Positions 1-11,662 of a stretch of DNA of 64,000 bases are shown here, in pieces. The notes beneath the pieces are model-generated. The model was not told the DNA's origin, did not search any database, and saw only the letters and a program-made list of their open reading frames with translations. A program made the translations under genes and the position numbers. The DNA comes from Lactarius indigo. Taxonomy: Eukaryota > Basidiomycota > Agaricomycetes > Russulales > Russulaceae. The stretch is taken from assembly GCA_025766275.1 (NCBI GenBank), contig JAFKAC010000015.1, positions 186,001 to 250,000 of the forward strand, read 5' to 3'. Position 1 is the first letter of the stretch, and every line of letters begins with the position of its first letter.

Positions 1-3000
1 TGTATTCTGCCTCAGTGGTAGACTGCGCAATTGTCTTTTGCTTTCTGGTACACCAAGAAATGGCTCCATTTGCAAGCAGGTAGACAAAACCAGAGGTGGA
101 GTGCTTTTCTTCCTGATCTCCCCAGGAAGCGTCGCAGTAGCCATGAAGGCCTTCACCACCATTGCTATTCCCTCCAGCATAGCGTAATGAGTAGTCCTTG
201 GTGCTATTAAGATAGGCTAGGACATACTTGGCTAGGCGTAAATGCTGAGGTGAGGGGTTGGAAGCAAATTGGCTAAGGCGCGCAACAGCGAAGGAAATAT
301 CAGGTCTGCTTCCAATCTGCGCATATAGCAGAGACCCGATAATCTGTTGATACTTCTTAATTTCAGAAGTAGAGGCCTGATCTGTGTACTTGATCAAGTG
401 TGCCTCGGTGCCAGAGGGAAGAGGGGTATATACCGGATTGGAATCAGACATTCCAAAATGTTCTACCACATCGCGGATGTAGTCTGACTGGTTGATCTCC
501 ATAGTGCGATTAGCACGATCTCTGGTGATGTTAACACCGAGATAAGACTGGATTTCTCCCAGATCGGTCATCTCATATCGACTAGATAGAGAAGCCTTCA
601 GATCATTGATCTTTGATAAGGAACTTCCGAGTATAGTGATGTCATCTACATATAAGATCACGAAAAGTGTATCACCCCCCTCTTGAAGATGATACACGTA
701 TACTCCTGCATCAGAGTACGTCCGCGTGAAGCCTAGGTCGACTAAGACCCCATGGAACTGCACATTCCATGCGCGGGAAGCTTGTTTCAGGCCATAGAGG
801 GCCTTCTGTAGCCGGCACACAAGGTGCTCGGAGCCAGCTGTGACGAAACCGACTGGTTGCTCCATGTAGATTTCTTCCTCCAGCTCCCCATGAAGGAATG
901 CCGACTTGACATCCATCTGGTGAATATGCCAGTCTTCAAGCGTAGCCAACGCGAGAAGGAGTCGTAAGGACTCAAAGCGGGCAACTGGGGAGAAAGTTTC
1001 GTCAAAGTCCACCCCCTCTAGTTGGGTGAACCCTTTTGCCACTAGCCTAGCACGAAAGCGTCCATCTGCTTTCTTTTTGAACACCCATTTACACTTAACC
1101 ACCTTCCTTCCTTCAGGAAGGGGTTCAAGTCTCCAGACATCAAGCTTGTCGAGAGCGTCCAGTTCATACTGACACGCTTCAAGCCAATCGACAGCTTGGT
1201 CAGACTCCATGGCCTGCTTAAATGTCTGCGGGTCCTTGTATCCAGGAACCTCGGCAGCGTTTAGCAAATCCATCATGCCCAGTCTGCTACTCCCAGGCAC
1301 AAATTCATCGTTTTCCTCTGTGTAGTAGCGAGGATTTGTGAATCGTACCCTGGTCCCACGCCTTGGGCGAGGAGGTGAATTAACCAGCCCATTCCTCGGA
1401 GATCTAGGTGTTTCCCTAGGAGGAGAGATGTCCCTATTGAAGTTAGGGGCAGGGATTGGGGCAGTGACCACAGGCGGTCTCCCTTGCGAGCAAGTGCGAG
1501 GGCGCCTTGGAGTTGTGGGAGCTGGGGCTTGGGAGGGTGGAGTGTGGTAAATTGTCTGGTCGGCGGGATTTGGGGAGGTGTTGGGGGGTGTGCTAGGCTG
1601 TTGTACCGGTACTGCGGGCACCTGGACAGGTGGTAATACAAAGACTGGTGTCTGAGGTGCCGCAGGGGCAACAGCTGGCGTAGGCTGACTAGGCACTACA
1701 AAGAATATCTCACCGGCAACAGCAGCTCCTTTAGCAGGTTCGCCGGACACGGGAGAAGTGATTGGTTGTTTGGAGTGACTAGTCAGGTCACTCAGGGATG
1801 GGAAGGTAGCTTCGTCAAAGGTAACATCTCGTGAAGAGACGAAGCACCGGCTATGTCTATCCCAGAGTTTGTAACCCTTTGAATTAGGTTCATAGCCCAC
1901 AAACACGGCTTCCTTTGATTTAGAATCTAATTTGCGCCGGTTGTGTTCTGGTACATGATAGTAGGCTTTGCAGCCAAATACTCTAAAGTAAGAGACATCT
2001 GGGACTGTACCATCCCAGAGCTCCAGCGGAGTTTTCCACTCATTAGAACGGGTTGGGGTGCGATTGTATATGTGCACTGCAGTTTGAACTGCTTGTTCCC
2101 AAAAGCCAAGGCTCAAACCAGCATGGTGAAGCATGCTGGTGCCTTTTTCCATGATGGTGCGGTTAAACCGCTCTGCTCTCCCGTTCTGTTGTGGAGAATA
2201 AGGCATTGTAAGCATATGCTCAATCCCTTCCTCCAGAAGGATGTCTTTTAGGACGTTGTTGACATACTCGCCACCACGATCTGAGTGCAGGGTTTTAATG
2301 GGCTTATTTTGCTGTTTTTCAGCCCATGCCTTGTAGTGTAGGAAGGCACCCGTGAACTCGTCTTTAGATTTCATAGGGATGACAACTGCAGCTTTTGAGA
2401 AATCATCTATGAAGGTGGCGAAGTATTTGTTGCCCTGGATAGAATTACTCTGTAGTGGGCCAACAAGGTCACTGTGCACAAGTTCAAGGGATTCTTGTGC
2501 ACGCTTCTGGGAGGGAGGAAAAGGTTTGCGGGTGGACTTGCCAAGTTCACACCCATGACAGGGACCTTCTTCCTCAGGGGATTCATCTATGTTAAGTCCT
2601 TTTACGGACTTTGGAGCATATCTTTGGAGCGCTTCTTTGGACATATGTCCCATGCGCTGATGCCAGACATCAAGGCTAGCAGATGCAGTTGCTTGGGCAT
2701 TTACTTTATGGTGCCCATCAAGCCAATATAGGCCTGAAGCCTTGTGTCCTTCCGCAATGGTTTTCCCATCATACCTTATAGCAAAGGTAGTCGCATCAAA
2801 ACTTACTATGGCCCCCTTTGCTGTTAGGGCAGGGGTGGACAGTATACGCGAGTGCGTGTTGGGTAGGTGCAGCACATTGGAGATTTTTAGGTCATACCCA
2901 AAGTTGGTATGGATTGTTACTGTTCCAGTACCAACACTCCTTAATAAGGAGTTATCTCCTAGAAGTACTTCAACACCTTTGTGAGGAGTGTAGGTGTCGT

Positions 3001-4093
3001 AGTCTTCTATGTGGGGTGTAAAGTGTGCTGACGCCCCGCTGTCCATCATCCATTTTGATGCAATCTGGGTACTGTGTGTACCCATCGTGTAAAGGGAAAC
3101 CTGAGGTACTTCATGTACCTCCTCTATTTTGCCAGAGCCATTGACTATAGTAAATAGTCGGCTCTTTGGTACAGGTATGCTATTTAACCTGTTTGCCGGA
3201 AGTGAGTCCGGCACCTCTACTGTGGTATTCTGGGCGGCCTTCGCCCGCTGTCCTGCCTTCCCCTTCTTAGCATTCTCCTGGTCCCGTTTGAGTTTGTAAC
3301 ATTCTGGCTTTTTATGGCCAGGTTTTTTGCAGTAATGGCAGATTATGTCTGAAGACACAGAGCTGCCCGATGGCCGCGCCTCATGAGCGTGAGGGGCCGA
3401 AGATTTCTTGACGGGGGCGACCTTATTGTAGGACACCACGGGACCAGCGAGACGGGATTCCTCATTAATGAACCTGTTGATGAGGTCCTGAGGTTGGAGA
3501 TTAGAGGGGGGGCCAGAGGCCAGGATGGTACCAGCTATGGTGCTGTAAGATGGGGGGAGCGCGTCTAGAAGAATGAAGGACATTTGCATGTCCGAGATGG
3601 GCATCCCTTGTTCCACCAGGGTGTTCCTCAGGTCCAGCATTTTTTGGAGCTGAGGCAGGAAGGGGCTACCTTCCTGAAGCTTGGTGTTTGCCAAGCCCAC
3701 CCAAATATTAAAGGTGGCCATAGAGCCAACCTGACCATAGAGATTCTCCAACTCCACAAACTTGTCATGGACAGTTGGGAAGATGTGGGAGGAGTGAATA
3801 CCAGATAGCACCTCCGTTGTCACCGATAGAAATAGGAGGCCAGTAATGACCTCTTCTTGTTTTGCCCAGAGGGCAAGGATGGCGAGTCCCTCATCTGTAG
3901 GGCCAGTGGGCCCCACAGCACCTGCTGCAAGAGGGGGATGTTGGGGCACAGAAGCAGGAGCACTATGTGTGAGGTGCCTGCTGCACCCGTTCATCAGCAT
4001 GAGGGAGGTGAAGGTGGCAGACCAAGTCTGCCAGTTGGTGCCATCCAACTTGGCGAGGGTGACGGACGGAGGGAAGACAAGGTGGAAAGACAT
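1..4093 (-). CDS. Ty1/copia retrotransposon Gag-Pol polyprotein (C-terminus beyond window)
   Basis: A single frame runs from the ATG at 4093 to the left edge, about 1364 codons. I saw no stop in the stretches I translated and no net frame change from start to edge. Gag ends in a CCHC zinc knuckle, CHYCKKPGHKKPEC (about residues 248-261). The aspartic protease carries DSGASAHF (about 350). Integrase has its HHCC finger (WHQRMGH, then CHGC, from about 470) and the DDE residues in HSDLVG, HSDRGGEY and ERFNRT. Reverse transcriptase has the YVDD box near residue 1146, and RNase H begins with HGYCDASWGD near 1321. The order protease-integrase-RT-RNase H is diagnostic of copia. Unlike the neighbouring gypsy elements it shows no decay stops, so it is probably a young insertion. 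The upstream LTR at 4203-5640 would drive it. Confidence 0.92.
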   Translation of the reverse strand, partial: MSFHLVFPPSVTLAKLDGTNWQTWSATFTSLMLMNGCSRHLTHSAPASVPQHPPLAAGAVGPTGPTDEGLAILALWAKQEEVITGLLFLSVTTEVLSGIHSSHIFPTVHDKFVELENLYGQVGSMATFNIWVGLANTKLQEGSPFLPQLQKMLDLRNTLVEQGMPISDMQMSFILLDALPPSYSTIAGTILASGPPSNLQPQDLINRFINEESRLAGPVVSYNKVAPVKKSSAPHAHEARPSGSSVSSDIICHYCKKPGHKKPECYKLKRDQENAKKGKAGQRAKAAQNTTVEVPDSLPANRLNSIPVPKSRLFTIVNGSGKIEEVHEVPQVSLYTMGTHSTQIASKWMMDSGASAHFTPHIEDYDTYTPHKGVEVLLGDNSLLRSVGTGTVTIHTNFGYDLKISNVLHLPNTHSRILSTPALTAKGAIVSFDATTFAIRYDGKTIAEGHKASGLYWLDGHHKVNAQATASASLDVWHQRMGHMSKEALQRYAPKSVKGLNIDESPEEEGPCHGCELGKSTRKPFPPSQKRAQESLELVHSDLVGPLQSNSIQGNKYFATFIDDFSKAAVVIPMKSKDEFTGAFLHYKAWAEKQQNKPIKTLHSDRGGEYVNNVLKDILLEEGIEHMLTMPYSPQQNGRAERFNRTIMEKGTSMLHHAGLSLGFWEQAVQTAVHIYNRTPTRSNEWKTPLELWDGTVPDVSYFRVFGCKAYYHVPEHNRRKLDSKSKEAVFVGYEPNSKGYKLWDRHSRCFVSSRDVTFDEATFPSLSDLTSHSKQPITSPVSGEPAKGAAVAGEIFFVVPSQPTPAVAPAAPQTPVFVLPPVQVPAVPVQQPSTPPNTSPNPADQTIYHTPPSQAPAPTTPRRPRTCSQGRPPVVTAPIPAPNFNRDISPPRETPRSPRNGLVNSPPRPRRGTRVRFTNPRYYTEENDEFVPGSSRLGMMDLLNAAEVPGYKDPQTFKQAMESDQAVDWLEACQYELDALDKLDVWRLEPLPEGRKVVKCKWVFKKKADGRFRARLVAKGFTQLEGVDFDETFSPVARFESLRLLLALATLEDWHIHQMDVKSAFLHGELEEEIYMEQPVGFVTAGSEHLVCRLQKALYGLKQASRAWNVQFHGVLVDLGFTRTYSDAGVYVYHLQEGGDTLFVILYVDDITILGSSLSKINDLKASLSSRYEMTDLGEIQSYLGVNITRDRANRTMEINQSDYIRDVVEHFGMSDSNPVYTPLPSGTEAHLIKYTDQASTSEIKKYQQIIGSLLYAQIGSRPDISFAVARLSQFASNPSPQHLRLAKYVLAYLNSTKDYSLRYAGGNSNGGEGLHGYCDASWGDQEEKHSTSGFVYLLANGAISWCTRKQKTIAQSTTEAEY

Positions 4094-4202
4094 TTGAGAT
4101 GTTTGTGAATCTGGTTCTGAGGAGCAGTCAGAACCAGCTCAGATCTTGGTAGAGAAAGTAATGGTCCAGCCATAGGAGCGCTATACTCCATAACACATAT
4201 GG

Positions 4203-5640
4203 TGTCATGCCTCAAGTATGTGCGACTTGGGTATAATTATATAGTGGAATCATTGTACTGATGGCTGCCTTATACTAAGATCCACAAAGCCCAAATGTTA
4301 CTATGGGTAATAGTCATGCAACAGCTTTGTTGGCTTCGACGGAATAGGAGCTTTTGGTCCGGTGAAGGACTACTAAGTCTCTGTATCCCTCAGCCTTACA
4401 GCCTTGATGCTGGGGCTACTAAGGATCTATAGTAAAGGGTAGTACCCTAGAGAGGAGCCAACAGCGAGTTCAAGAGACAGTGATAGGGATCAACTCCCAT
4501 AACAACTGAATCTCCCGTCTGTGGAGTCTCTAGAACAGACCATTAAGGGTCTTGGTACTAAGTAACTAGACTAGTGATACATGCTATGCAGCGAATCCTG
4601 CACAAAGGGAGCGAATACTTCTCCTAGCAGAGGTCTAGTCATAGCTACTATGTATAGTACTAAGTAGCGTCTCCTAGTTGTATCAGAGGGAAGGACTTCT
4701 GGGTTTGACTATTAACCAGGCCTTCACACCCCTTAAAGTGACCCAGGTATTAACCGAGTATCACCCAACCATTAGAGAGGCCTATAGCCGCAGGGGTCTT
4801 CCCCTATTGGCCTATGAAAGCACTTCCGGACGAAAACCGGGTATAGAAGATATAGTAGTGCGCACAGAGGAGTTTGAGGTTATATAAAACCTCTCACGAG
4901 AACCTCCTTAGGAGGCTAGCCAAAATGGCACATGACCAAGGTCATGGTGGACAAGAAAGAAGGGTGTGTCGAAAGGGGATAGAGGATGCTCACTGGTGAT
5001 GAAGACGACAAAAAGTATGTGGTCGGCTGAGAGAGCAAAGTGACACAAGCAGATCTGATGAAAGCAAGTTAGTTATTAGGCGTCAGGGCCCATAACCTGT
5101 TGAAGCGCAGAACTAACAAGCAAGGAGTTAAGCTGGGCAGCTATAAGGACAAGTTAACTTCAGAGGTGAAGGGAACTCTATTACAACTGCATACCTATAA
5201 GGACAAGTTACTATAAAGAAGCAACGCCTATGAGTAAAGGTAATAAGAGAAGTAAAGAGGAAGGGAACTTACACTTCAGAGGTGAAGGGAACTCTGAAGT
5301 GTAGAGGCGAAAACAGCAGTCCTTATATACAGGACGCTTAGCTAATAATGGTCTGTGCGCACTGGTGACCCAAACACAATACAGGTGGTCTGTGCGCCAG
5401 AGGGAGAAATGCCATTGGATGGCAGAGAACAATAGCTGCCTAAAGCAGACAATACCGGTATCTTAACAATAGAAAGAACAATAAGAACCATATATGGATC
5501 TAACAATAAAGATAAACAAAAGCGGTCCGTATGAGTCCGGAGTGTCCATAAGTCCATAAGGGACAGATACCATTTTTAGTATGTGGGCTGACTCAATCAG
5601 ATCCCACGAGACATGTGACTTTAATAGTCGCGTCTCAACA
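4203..5640 (-). repeat. Probable 5' LTR of the copia element
   Basis: This non-coding stretch lies directly upstream of the copia polyprotein. On the minus strand it begins TGTTGAGACG and ends GGCATGACA, giving TG...CA termini, and has a TATA-like GTATATAAGG at about 5321-5330. The 109 bp leader (4094-4202) would hold the primer binding site. At 1438 bp it is long for a copia LTR, so it may contain another inserted LTR: the pair of ATAAGGACAAGTTA motifs near 5140-5210 resembles motifs in the solo LTR at 13708-14481. The matching 3' LTR is outside the window, so the boundaries are inferred from termini only. The insertion lies against tgata (5641-5645), the candidate target duplication. Confidence 0.55.
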
Positions 5641-5860
5641 TGATAGGCCCATCGTCCTCATGCTGCATGGTGGCACCGTCTGTGGTTGCAGTTCTAATGG
5701 CTGCGGCATTGTTGGTGGAGTCGGAGTCAACAAGCGTGGTGGAGGAGTTGTTGACAAGGGTAGAGAGGAGTGCGAGCTGGTCATTGCGTCGAGTAGAGGA
5801 CATGGAAGAGAGGAGTGATGGGGACTCATCGTGGTGAGAGGCCACCCTTATATGCGTTTC
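5641..5860 (-). mobile_element. Detached 3' tail of the minus-strand gypsy element
   Basis: This segment is trapped between the copia insertion and the plus-strand gypsy 5' LTR. If the plus-strand gypsy and one copy of its gtttc duplication are removed, the chromodomain frame ending at 14519 continues here as a polar, Ser/Thr/Asn-rich tail with no stop as far as 5641. It includes MSSTRRNDQLALLS and MQHEDDGP. I read it as the C-terminus of Pol or a short tail of the older element. The rest of that element (polypurine tract and 3' LTR) would lie left of the copia insertion, outside the window. Confidence 0.6.
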
Positions 5861-6445
5861 TGTTACGATTTTCTTTTGGACTCGTTCTTTCCCATATCAC
5901 CATTCCCTTCCCCACACTATACGAGCCCTGTACGATTACGCGGACTTTACAATTACCCGGTTCCTATCACGCGCCCTACTTATCAATGTCCTTGTCTGAT
6001 AGAGTTTGACATGTGCTAGTTTCCAACACATTCCCAATCACGCACAACCCCGCGTGATTCCCTCTTACTTCTGATATATCCATGCCTTGTTCCCTTTATG
6101 CCCATCCCATTGTTCCTTAGCCTAGCGATGGTGCCATCTGTTTGTAGCGACCATACAGCGCGATCTCTATTTAACTCTAGTCACACCTAGCTTGTACGGT
6201 AGACTAGACTTCTTGTGTAAATACTACACTTGTCTAAAATGGAACACCCTTGTGTGCTCTTTGTCTCATGATCCTCGCCTTTGCTAGACCTTTGTGTCTT
6301 AGCCTTCCTCTACGATCCAAGTGACCTGCGTCCTTGTGATCCATGTGCATCATTCTTGCTGAAGTCGAGCCTCTGAGCTCGTACTACCGTTCTGATTGAC
6401 TGACTTAGTACAGGTCGTACTTAACACCCCTGTAGTGGCATTACA
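5861..6445 (+). repeat. 5' LTR of the plus-strand gypsy element
   Basis: It begins TGTTACGATT and ends GGCATTACA. It aligns without gaps to the 3' LTR once the nested insertion is removed; both are 585 bp. I count about 21 differences between the pair, and about 18 of them are CG versus TG or CA, the signature of methyl-cytosine deamination. The internal region begins ttaag directly after the LTR, as it does in the minus-strand gypsy. Confidence 0.92.
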
Positions 6446-6464
6446 TTAAGTCTAGTCTCTCATC

Positions 6465-8093
6465 GTGGCTCTCACCAGCCGAAGCAGAACCCAGTTTGTC
6501 AAGGAGTATCTGGAACGACATCCACATGACAATCTCCAACCCTCTATCAAAGGAACGGCCCTTTGGAGGAACACGCCACACGACGAAGGGTACTACATCT
6601 ACGACCCCGACAAACTCTCGTATGAACCAGTCGAATACATCGAAGATCAACACATCTGGGCCTACGTTGCCTATTCCGACTCGAAACACTCCTGGTACTC
6701 ATATAAACCAGTCCCCGCACATCTCGGACTAGGACCAGGAAAAGGCCATATCCAAGCCATTGATGCTGACTCAGACGTCAAAGAACCCGCATCAGAACCC
6801 AATTCCGAATTAGAAAACAATCCCACCCTTACCCCTACTATCCAAAGACCAGTTGACTTCACATCGTATGCCAACATGTCCACCACCCAACTCTCCACCA
6901 CCCTCACTACCGCCCAACCTACAGGAGCCTCATCAGCAAATCCTTCAGGTAGTGGAGGACATCCTCTGGGAGGAAGTCTGTCGGCAAGCGGAGGAGGCTC
7001 TACGGGAAGCACAGGAGGCCATCATGGAGGCGGTGCACCTGGAGGTAGAGGCGGAGGTGGTGCACCTGGAGGTGGAGCAGGAGCTGGCGGTGCTGCAATC
7101 GGAGGAGTCCCCCCACCAAACGGACGGCTTGGGGGAAACCCCCCACCAGAATTCACGGGAGACCAAGAAGCCAGTCGACCCTTCCTTAATGCCTTCGCAC
7201 TCTACTGAGGAATGAACCCAAACATCCAACAATTAACCCTCCCCTATTCCCAAGCAATGACTTTCCTCTCTTACATCAGAGGCCCACTCATAGACAACTG
7301 GGTGGAAGAACAGATACAATGGCTAGCCGACCAACTCACAGGCGGAGTAGCCATGAACGCGGAGAACTTGTGGAATACCATAGAAACTCGCTTTGTTCAG
7401 GCGTACATGGACACTACTCAACAACAAAAAGCACGACATGCTATTCAAAGCCTGCGAATGGACAAGGAGGATATTGACACATACATCACCAAATTCTCCA
7501 ACCTAGCCAACAAAGCGGGGTACAACAAAGATGAAGCCACCACCCTGGAAATTATCCAGAAGGGACTTCCAAATGCACTAGTCATAAATGCCATCAAGTT
7601 CCACCACCCAGTAGATTGGGATGATTGGAAGACAGCAGTCACCCTTCAACAAGCCGAATACCTCCTCCTCAAGGATAGGCTCACCAAAGGATGAGGTGAC
7701 AAAAAGGGAGGAGCATCCCGCAATCAGTGGCTATCAGCCCTTACTAAAACAAGAGACCTGAATGCAATGGACGTCAGTCGCACTCGTGCCTGCACCACCA
7801 TAACAGATGACGAAAAAAAGCAACTACAAAAGGAGGGAAGGTGCTTCCGATGCCGGGGCCAGGGGCACATCTCACGATTCTGCCCTCAAAAACCGGCCAC
7901 AACCGCTAAAGTCGCAAGCACCAGTGACACAACCCCACCCACAGCCATGATCTCTATGACAGCATCGTGACCTCTTTCGAATGAAGAACAAGCGGAGGCA
8001 CAAGTGGCGGCCCTTTTTGCTCAAACCCCCGAAGTCCACGAGCTTATGGTAGACAAGCTCTTCAGACAAAAGAAGGATTTTCTGAACGCTTGA
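6465..8093 (+). pseudogene. gag of the plus-strand gypsy element (three internal TGA stops)
   Basis: The frame opens at GTG at 6465. The corresponding position in the minus-strand gypsy is ATG (catcATGGC against catcGTGGC here), so the start codon itself seems mutated. It continues in one frame to the TGA at 8091, with internal TGA codons at 7206, 7692 and 7968. Visible parts are a polar N-terminus, a Gly-rich linker near 6990-7090, the gypsy Gag capsid-type domain (FLSYIRGPLIDNW; then the IDTYITKFSNLANKAGY region, 7450-7530), and a CCHC knuckle CFRCRGQGHISRFC near 7842-7883. The closing stop is at the same place as the TAA that closes gag in the minus-strand element, so it is probably genuine. 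Confidence 0.88.
8075..8081 (+). promoter_or_regulatory. Candidate -1 ribosomal frameshift heptamer GGATTTT
   Basis: In the gag frame the bases read G GAT TTT, ten bases before the gag stop. Protease-RT lies in the -1 frame and joins here as GFSERLNPVAW. The minus-strand gypsy has the canonical heptamer GGGTTTT at the homologous site with the same frame relation. GGATTTT is the shift site known from red clover necrotic mosaic virus. Function is inferred. Confidence 0.6.
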
Positions 8094-11000
8094 ACCCGGT
8101 GGCCTGGGCTAGAGCATTAAAACTTAGCGTGTACAATAGCAGATTCCGATCTATGCGAATTCCAGTTCTTTTCAAATCTGCTCACATGATGGCCAAACAA
8201 AACATCCTCATCGACTCCGGCGCAACTGATAATTTCATAAGTGCAAATCTCCTGAAACGACTAAAGATTGCTTGGCTAGCCACCGAATGTCCCATCAAGA
8301 TCTGGAATGTGGACAGAACCCACAATCAAGGAGGGGAATTTACCTCCTTCACCAACCTCACTGTCAAAACGGGAGGAAAGACCCAACATCTCAGATTTCT
8401 TATTACCGACCTAGGAAATGATGAAGTCATACTCGGATACCCCTGGTTCACAGCCTTCGAACCAAAGTTCCACTGGCAGGACGCCACCCTTGACAAAGAA
8501 TTCCAACCAGTGGTAATTACCAGCCTAAATTTGTCAGACGAAGCCATGCCTATGGAAGCCACCATTAAGGCATTGGAGACATATCAACTTGATGAATTGG
8601 CCTGGGAGCAACTAGAAAAAGAAGAAGCGCCGTACATCTGACTGCGAAAAACAACAACGGCGTCAGAATTAGCACAACAAGAAGCCGCAAAAAAACCCCA
8701 GAAGACTTTTGAAGAAATGATTCCGGAAGAGTACAGAAGGCATCAAAAGGTGTTTAGTGAGGAAGCCTCCCAATGCTTCCCTCCCTCACAAACATGGGAC
8801 CATGCTATTGATCTCGTCCCAAACGCCCCCAAAACCATGGATTGCAAAGTGTACCCTCTCACAGTCCCAGAGACTGAGAAGCTATCTGAGTTTATAACAG
8901 AACATCTGGACAAAAAGTACATACAACCATCAAAATCCCCTTACGCATCTCCGTTCTTCTTCATCAAAAAAAAGGACGGAAAGTTGCGCCCAGTACAAGA
9001 TTACCGCCAGCTCAATGAACTCACTGTAAAGAACCACTACCTGCTCCCCCTAATCCCGGAACTTATCGATCAAATCCGGGAAGCATGGCTTTATTCGAAG
9101 CTCAACATACGATGGGGATACAATAACGTTCAAATCAAGCCAGGCGACGAGTGGAAAGCGGCATTCAAGACTAATCAGGGATTGTTCAAACCACGAGTCA
9201 TGTTCTTTGGCCTTACCAATTCCCCCAGTACTTTTCAAACCATGATGGACACCATATTCCAAGAACTAGTGCTCATGGGAAAAGTCATCGTCTACATGGA
9301 TGACATTCTCATCGCGACTGAAGATGATCATGACCACCATAGACAGGTATTACACCGTGTCCTAGACCTCTGTGATGAACACGACTTGTACATCAAACCG
9401 GAAAAATGCGTGTTCGAGGTCTATGAAGTGGAATACCTAGGGCTAATCATTGGACATGGCAAGTTGCAAATGGACCCCGTAAAGGTGCAAGGAGTACGAG
9501 ACTGGAAGGCGCCAAAATTTCTAAAGGAAGTACGAGCCTTTCTGGGCTTCTGTAATTTCTACCGGCGGTTCATAAGGGGATTCTCCACAATAGCAAGGCC
9601 GCTCCATGACCTCACAAAGAAAGACACACCTTGGGAATGGACAAGTGCTAGACAAAAGGCCTTCGATACCATCAAGGAATGAATCAGTTCCAAACCAGTA
9701 CTTCTATTTCCAAAATTGAACCACCCCTTCGAAATCGAAGTAGACGCCTCCAGTTACACCTTAGGGGCAGTGCTAAACCAAAAGGGAGAAGACCAGAAAA
9801 TGCACCCGGTTGTGTTCTACTCCAAATCGTTAACCAAAACAGAACGCAACTACGACATATATGACAGAGAATTATTAGCCATCGTCAAGGCCCTGTGGAC
9901 CTGGCACACATACCTGATTGGCTCTCCCCATCTAATAACCATTCACACCGACCATGCCAACCTCCAGTACTGGAAAGAGCCAAGAAAGATCAGCTGATGC
10001 GTGGCACGAGAGTTCCAAGAACTCTCCGAATACAACTTCATACTCAAACATATCCCTGGTACCAAAAACACCCAGGCGGATTCCTTATCAAGGCGCCCTG
10101 ATTACAACGATGGAACAGCGGATAACGACCACATCACAGTACTCCTGGAAGAAGTATTCTTGAAAGTCACCCAGACGTCCATGCATGATATGAACATATG
10201 GACCCAAATTACCCAAAACATGGAGGAATCTGCGGTACTCCTGTGGGTTGAGCCCCACAACCTAAAAAAGCACAATGGCCTATGGTGGAAAGGAGACGCC
10301 CTCGTTGTTGTGGGAAACAATGATCTTAAGCAGGGGGTAATCACCTTTTTCCACGATACCCCAAGCGCAGGACACCCAGGAATCGCAAACACCCTAGAAC
10401 TCGTACAGCGCGACTTCTGGTGGCCAAACATGCAAAAGGACGTGGAAGCGTACGTCAAGGGATGCGCCACATGCCAAAGCAACAAAATTAACCCTCATCG
10501 ACAAAAGCCACACCTATTCCCTATCACCACCGATCCATCGGCCGAACCCTTCGAGGTAGTAGCGATGGACTTCATAGTCAAACTCCCTGTGTCAAACGGA
10601 TTTGACTCAATTCTCACCATCACCAATCATGACTGCTCAAAGGTGGCAATATTCATCCCATGTAACGAAACTATAACATCAGAAGGAGTAGCCAAACTTT
10701 ATCTCCAACACGTATACCCCCATTACGGCCTACCCCGAAGAATCTTATCCGACCGAGACCCCAGATTCGCATCCACTTTCATGAGGCAGCTGTGTAACAC
10801 CTTGGGGATACAGCAGAACATATCATCAGCATATCACCCCCAGACCGATGGCCAATCGGAACGCACCAACCAGTGGCTAGAACAATACTTACAACACTGG
10901 TGCAACGTAAGACAAGACAACTGGGCAGAAGTTCTGCCTATGGCACAATTTGCGCATAACTTGTGGATAAACACCACGACCAAACACTCCCCATTCTCAC

Positions 11001-11614
11001 TCCTCATGGGATGGGAACCACGAACAAACTGGAATCCCAAACCATTGAGCTGTCCAGCAGTAGATCAACGACTGGAAGAACTACTGATCCTCAGACAACA
11101 CGCTCAGGACAGTATCAAACATGCACAACAACTTATGGTGCAACAGGGCAAGACGAAATTCACACCTTATCAACAAGGAGATCAAGTATGGTTAGAGGGG
11201 ACGAACCTCCGTACCTTCTACCCCACAAGTAAACTTGCCCCAAAACGATACGGACCCTTTAGGATCATCAAGGTTCTATCAGACATTTCTTACAAACTGA
11301 AACTCCCAGCATCATGGAAGATCCACCCAGTATTCCACGCAAACCTTCTCACACCATATAAGGAGACGGAGATGCATGGCACGAATTACCCCCGACCACT
11401 GCCGGACCTTATCGAAGGAGAAGAGGAATACGAAGTGGAGTGGATTGAAGATGCCCAGGAACACGGGAGAGGGCGCAAACTCCACTACCTAGTAAAGTGG
11501 AAGGGATTCCCACTGAGCGACAACACGTGGGAACCCGCGACTAACATGACCCACGCTGCAGACGTTATCAAGGACTATTACAGACGATACCCATCTGCCA
11601 AAGGGGCTGGATGA
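8082..11614 (+). pseudogene. pol of the plus-strand gypsy element (PR-RT-RH-IN-chromodomain)
   Basis: It lies in the -1 frame relative to gag. The order is protease (IDSGATDNF, near 8210), reverse transcriptase with VYMDDILIA near 9292, RNase H with the EVDASSYTLGAVL core near 9737, integrase with a zinc-binding HHCC module (GHPG, then CATCQSNK) and the DDE residues in MDFIVKLP, SDRDPRF and ERTNQWLEQY, and a C-terminal chromodomain at about 11425-11590 (LVKWKGFP, NTWEP). In-frame TGA codons interrupt it at 8639, 9680 and 9995. At 9995 the related element has Arg (KISRHVARE), so CGA to TGA fits. It ends at TGA 11612, with an in-frame TAA nine bases later that may be the original stop. Confidence 0.92.
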
Positions 11615-11662
11615 ACGATATAAAATAAAGAACGATCGTCCGAGTAATTCCCCAGTCCCACA

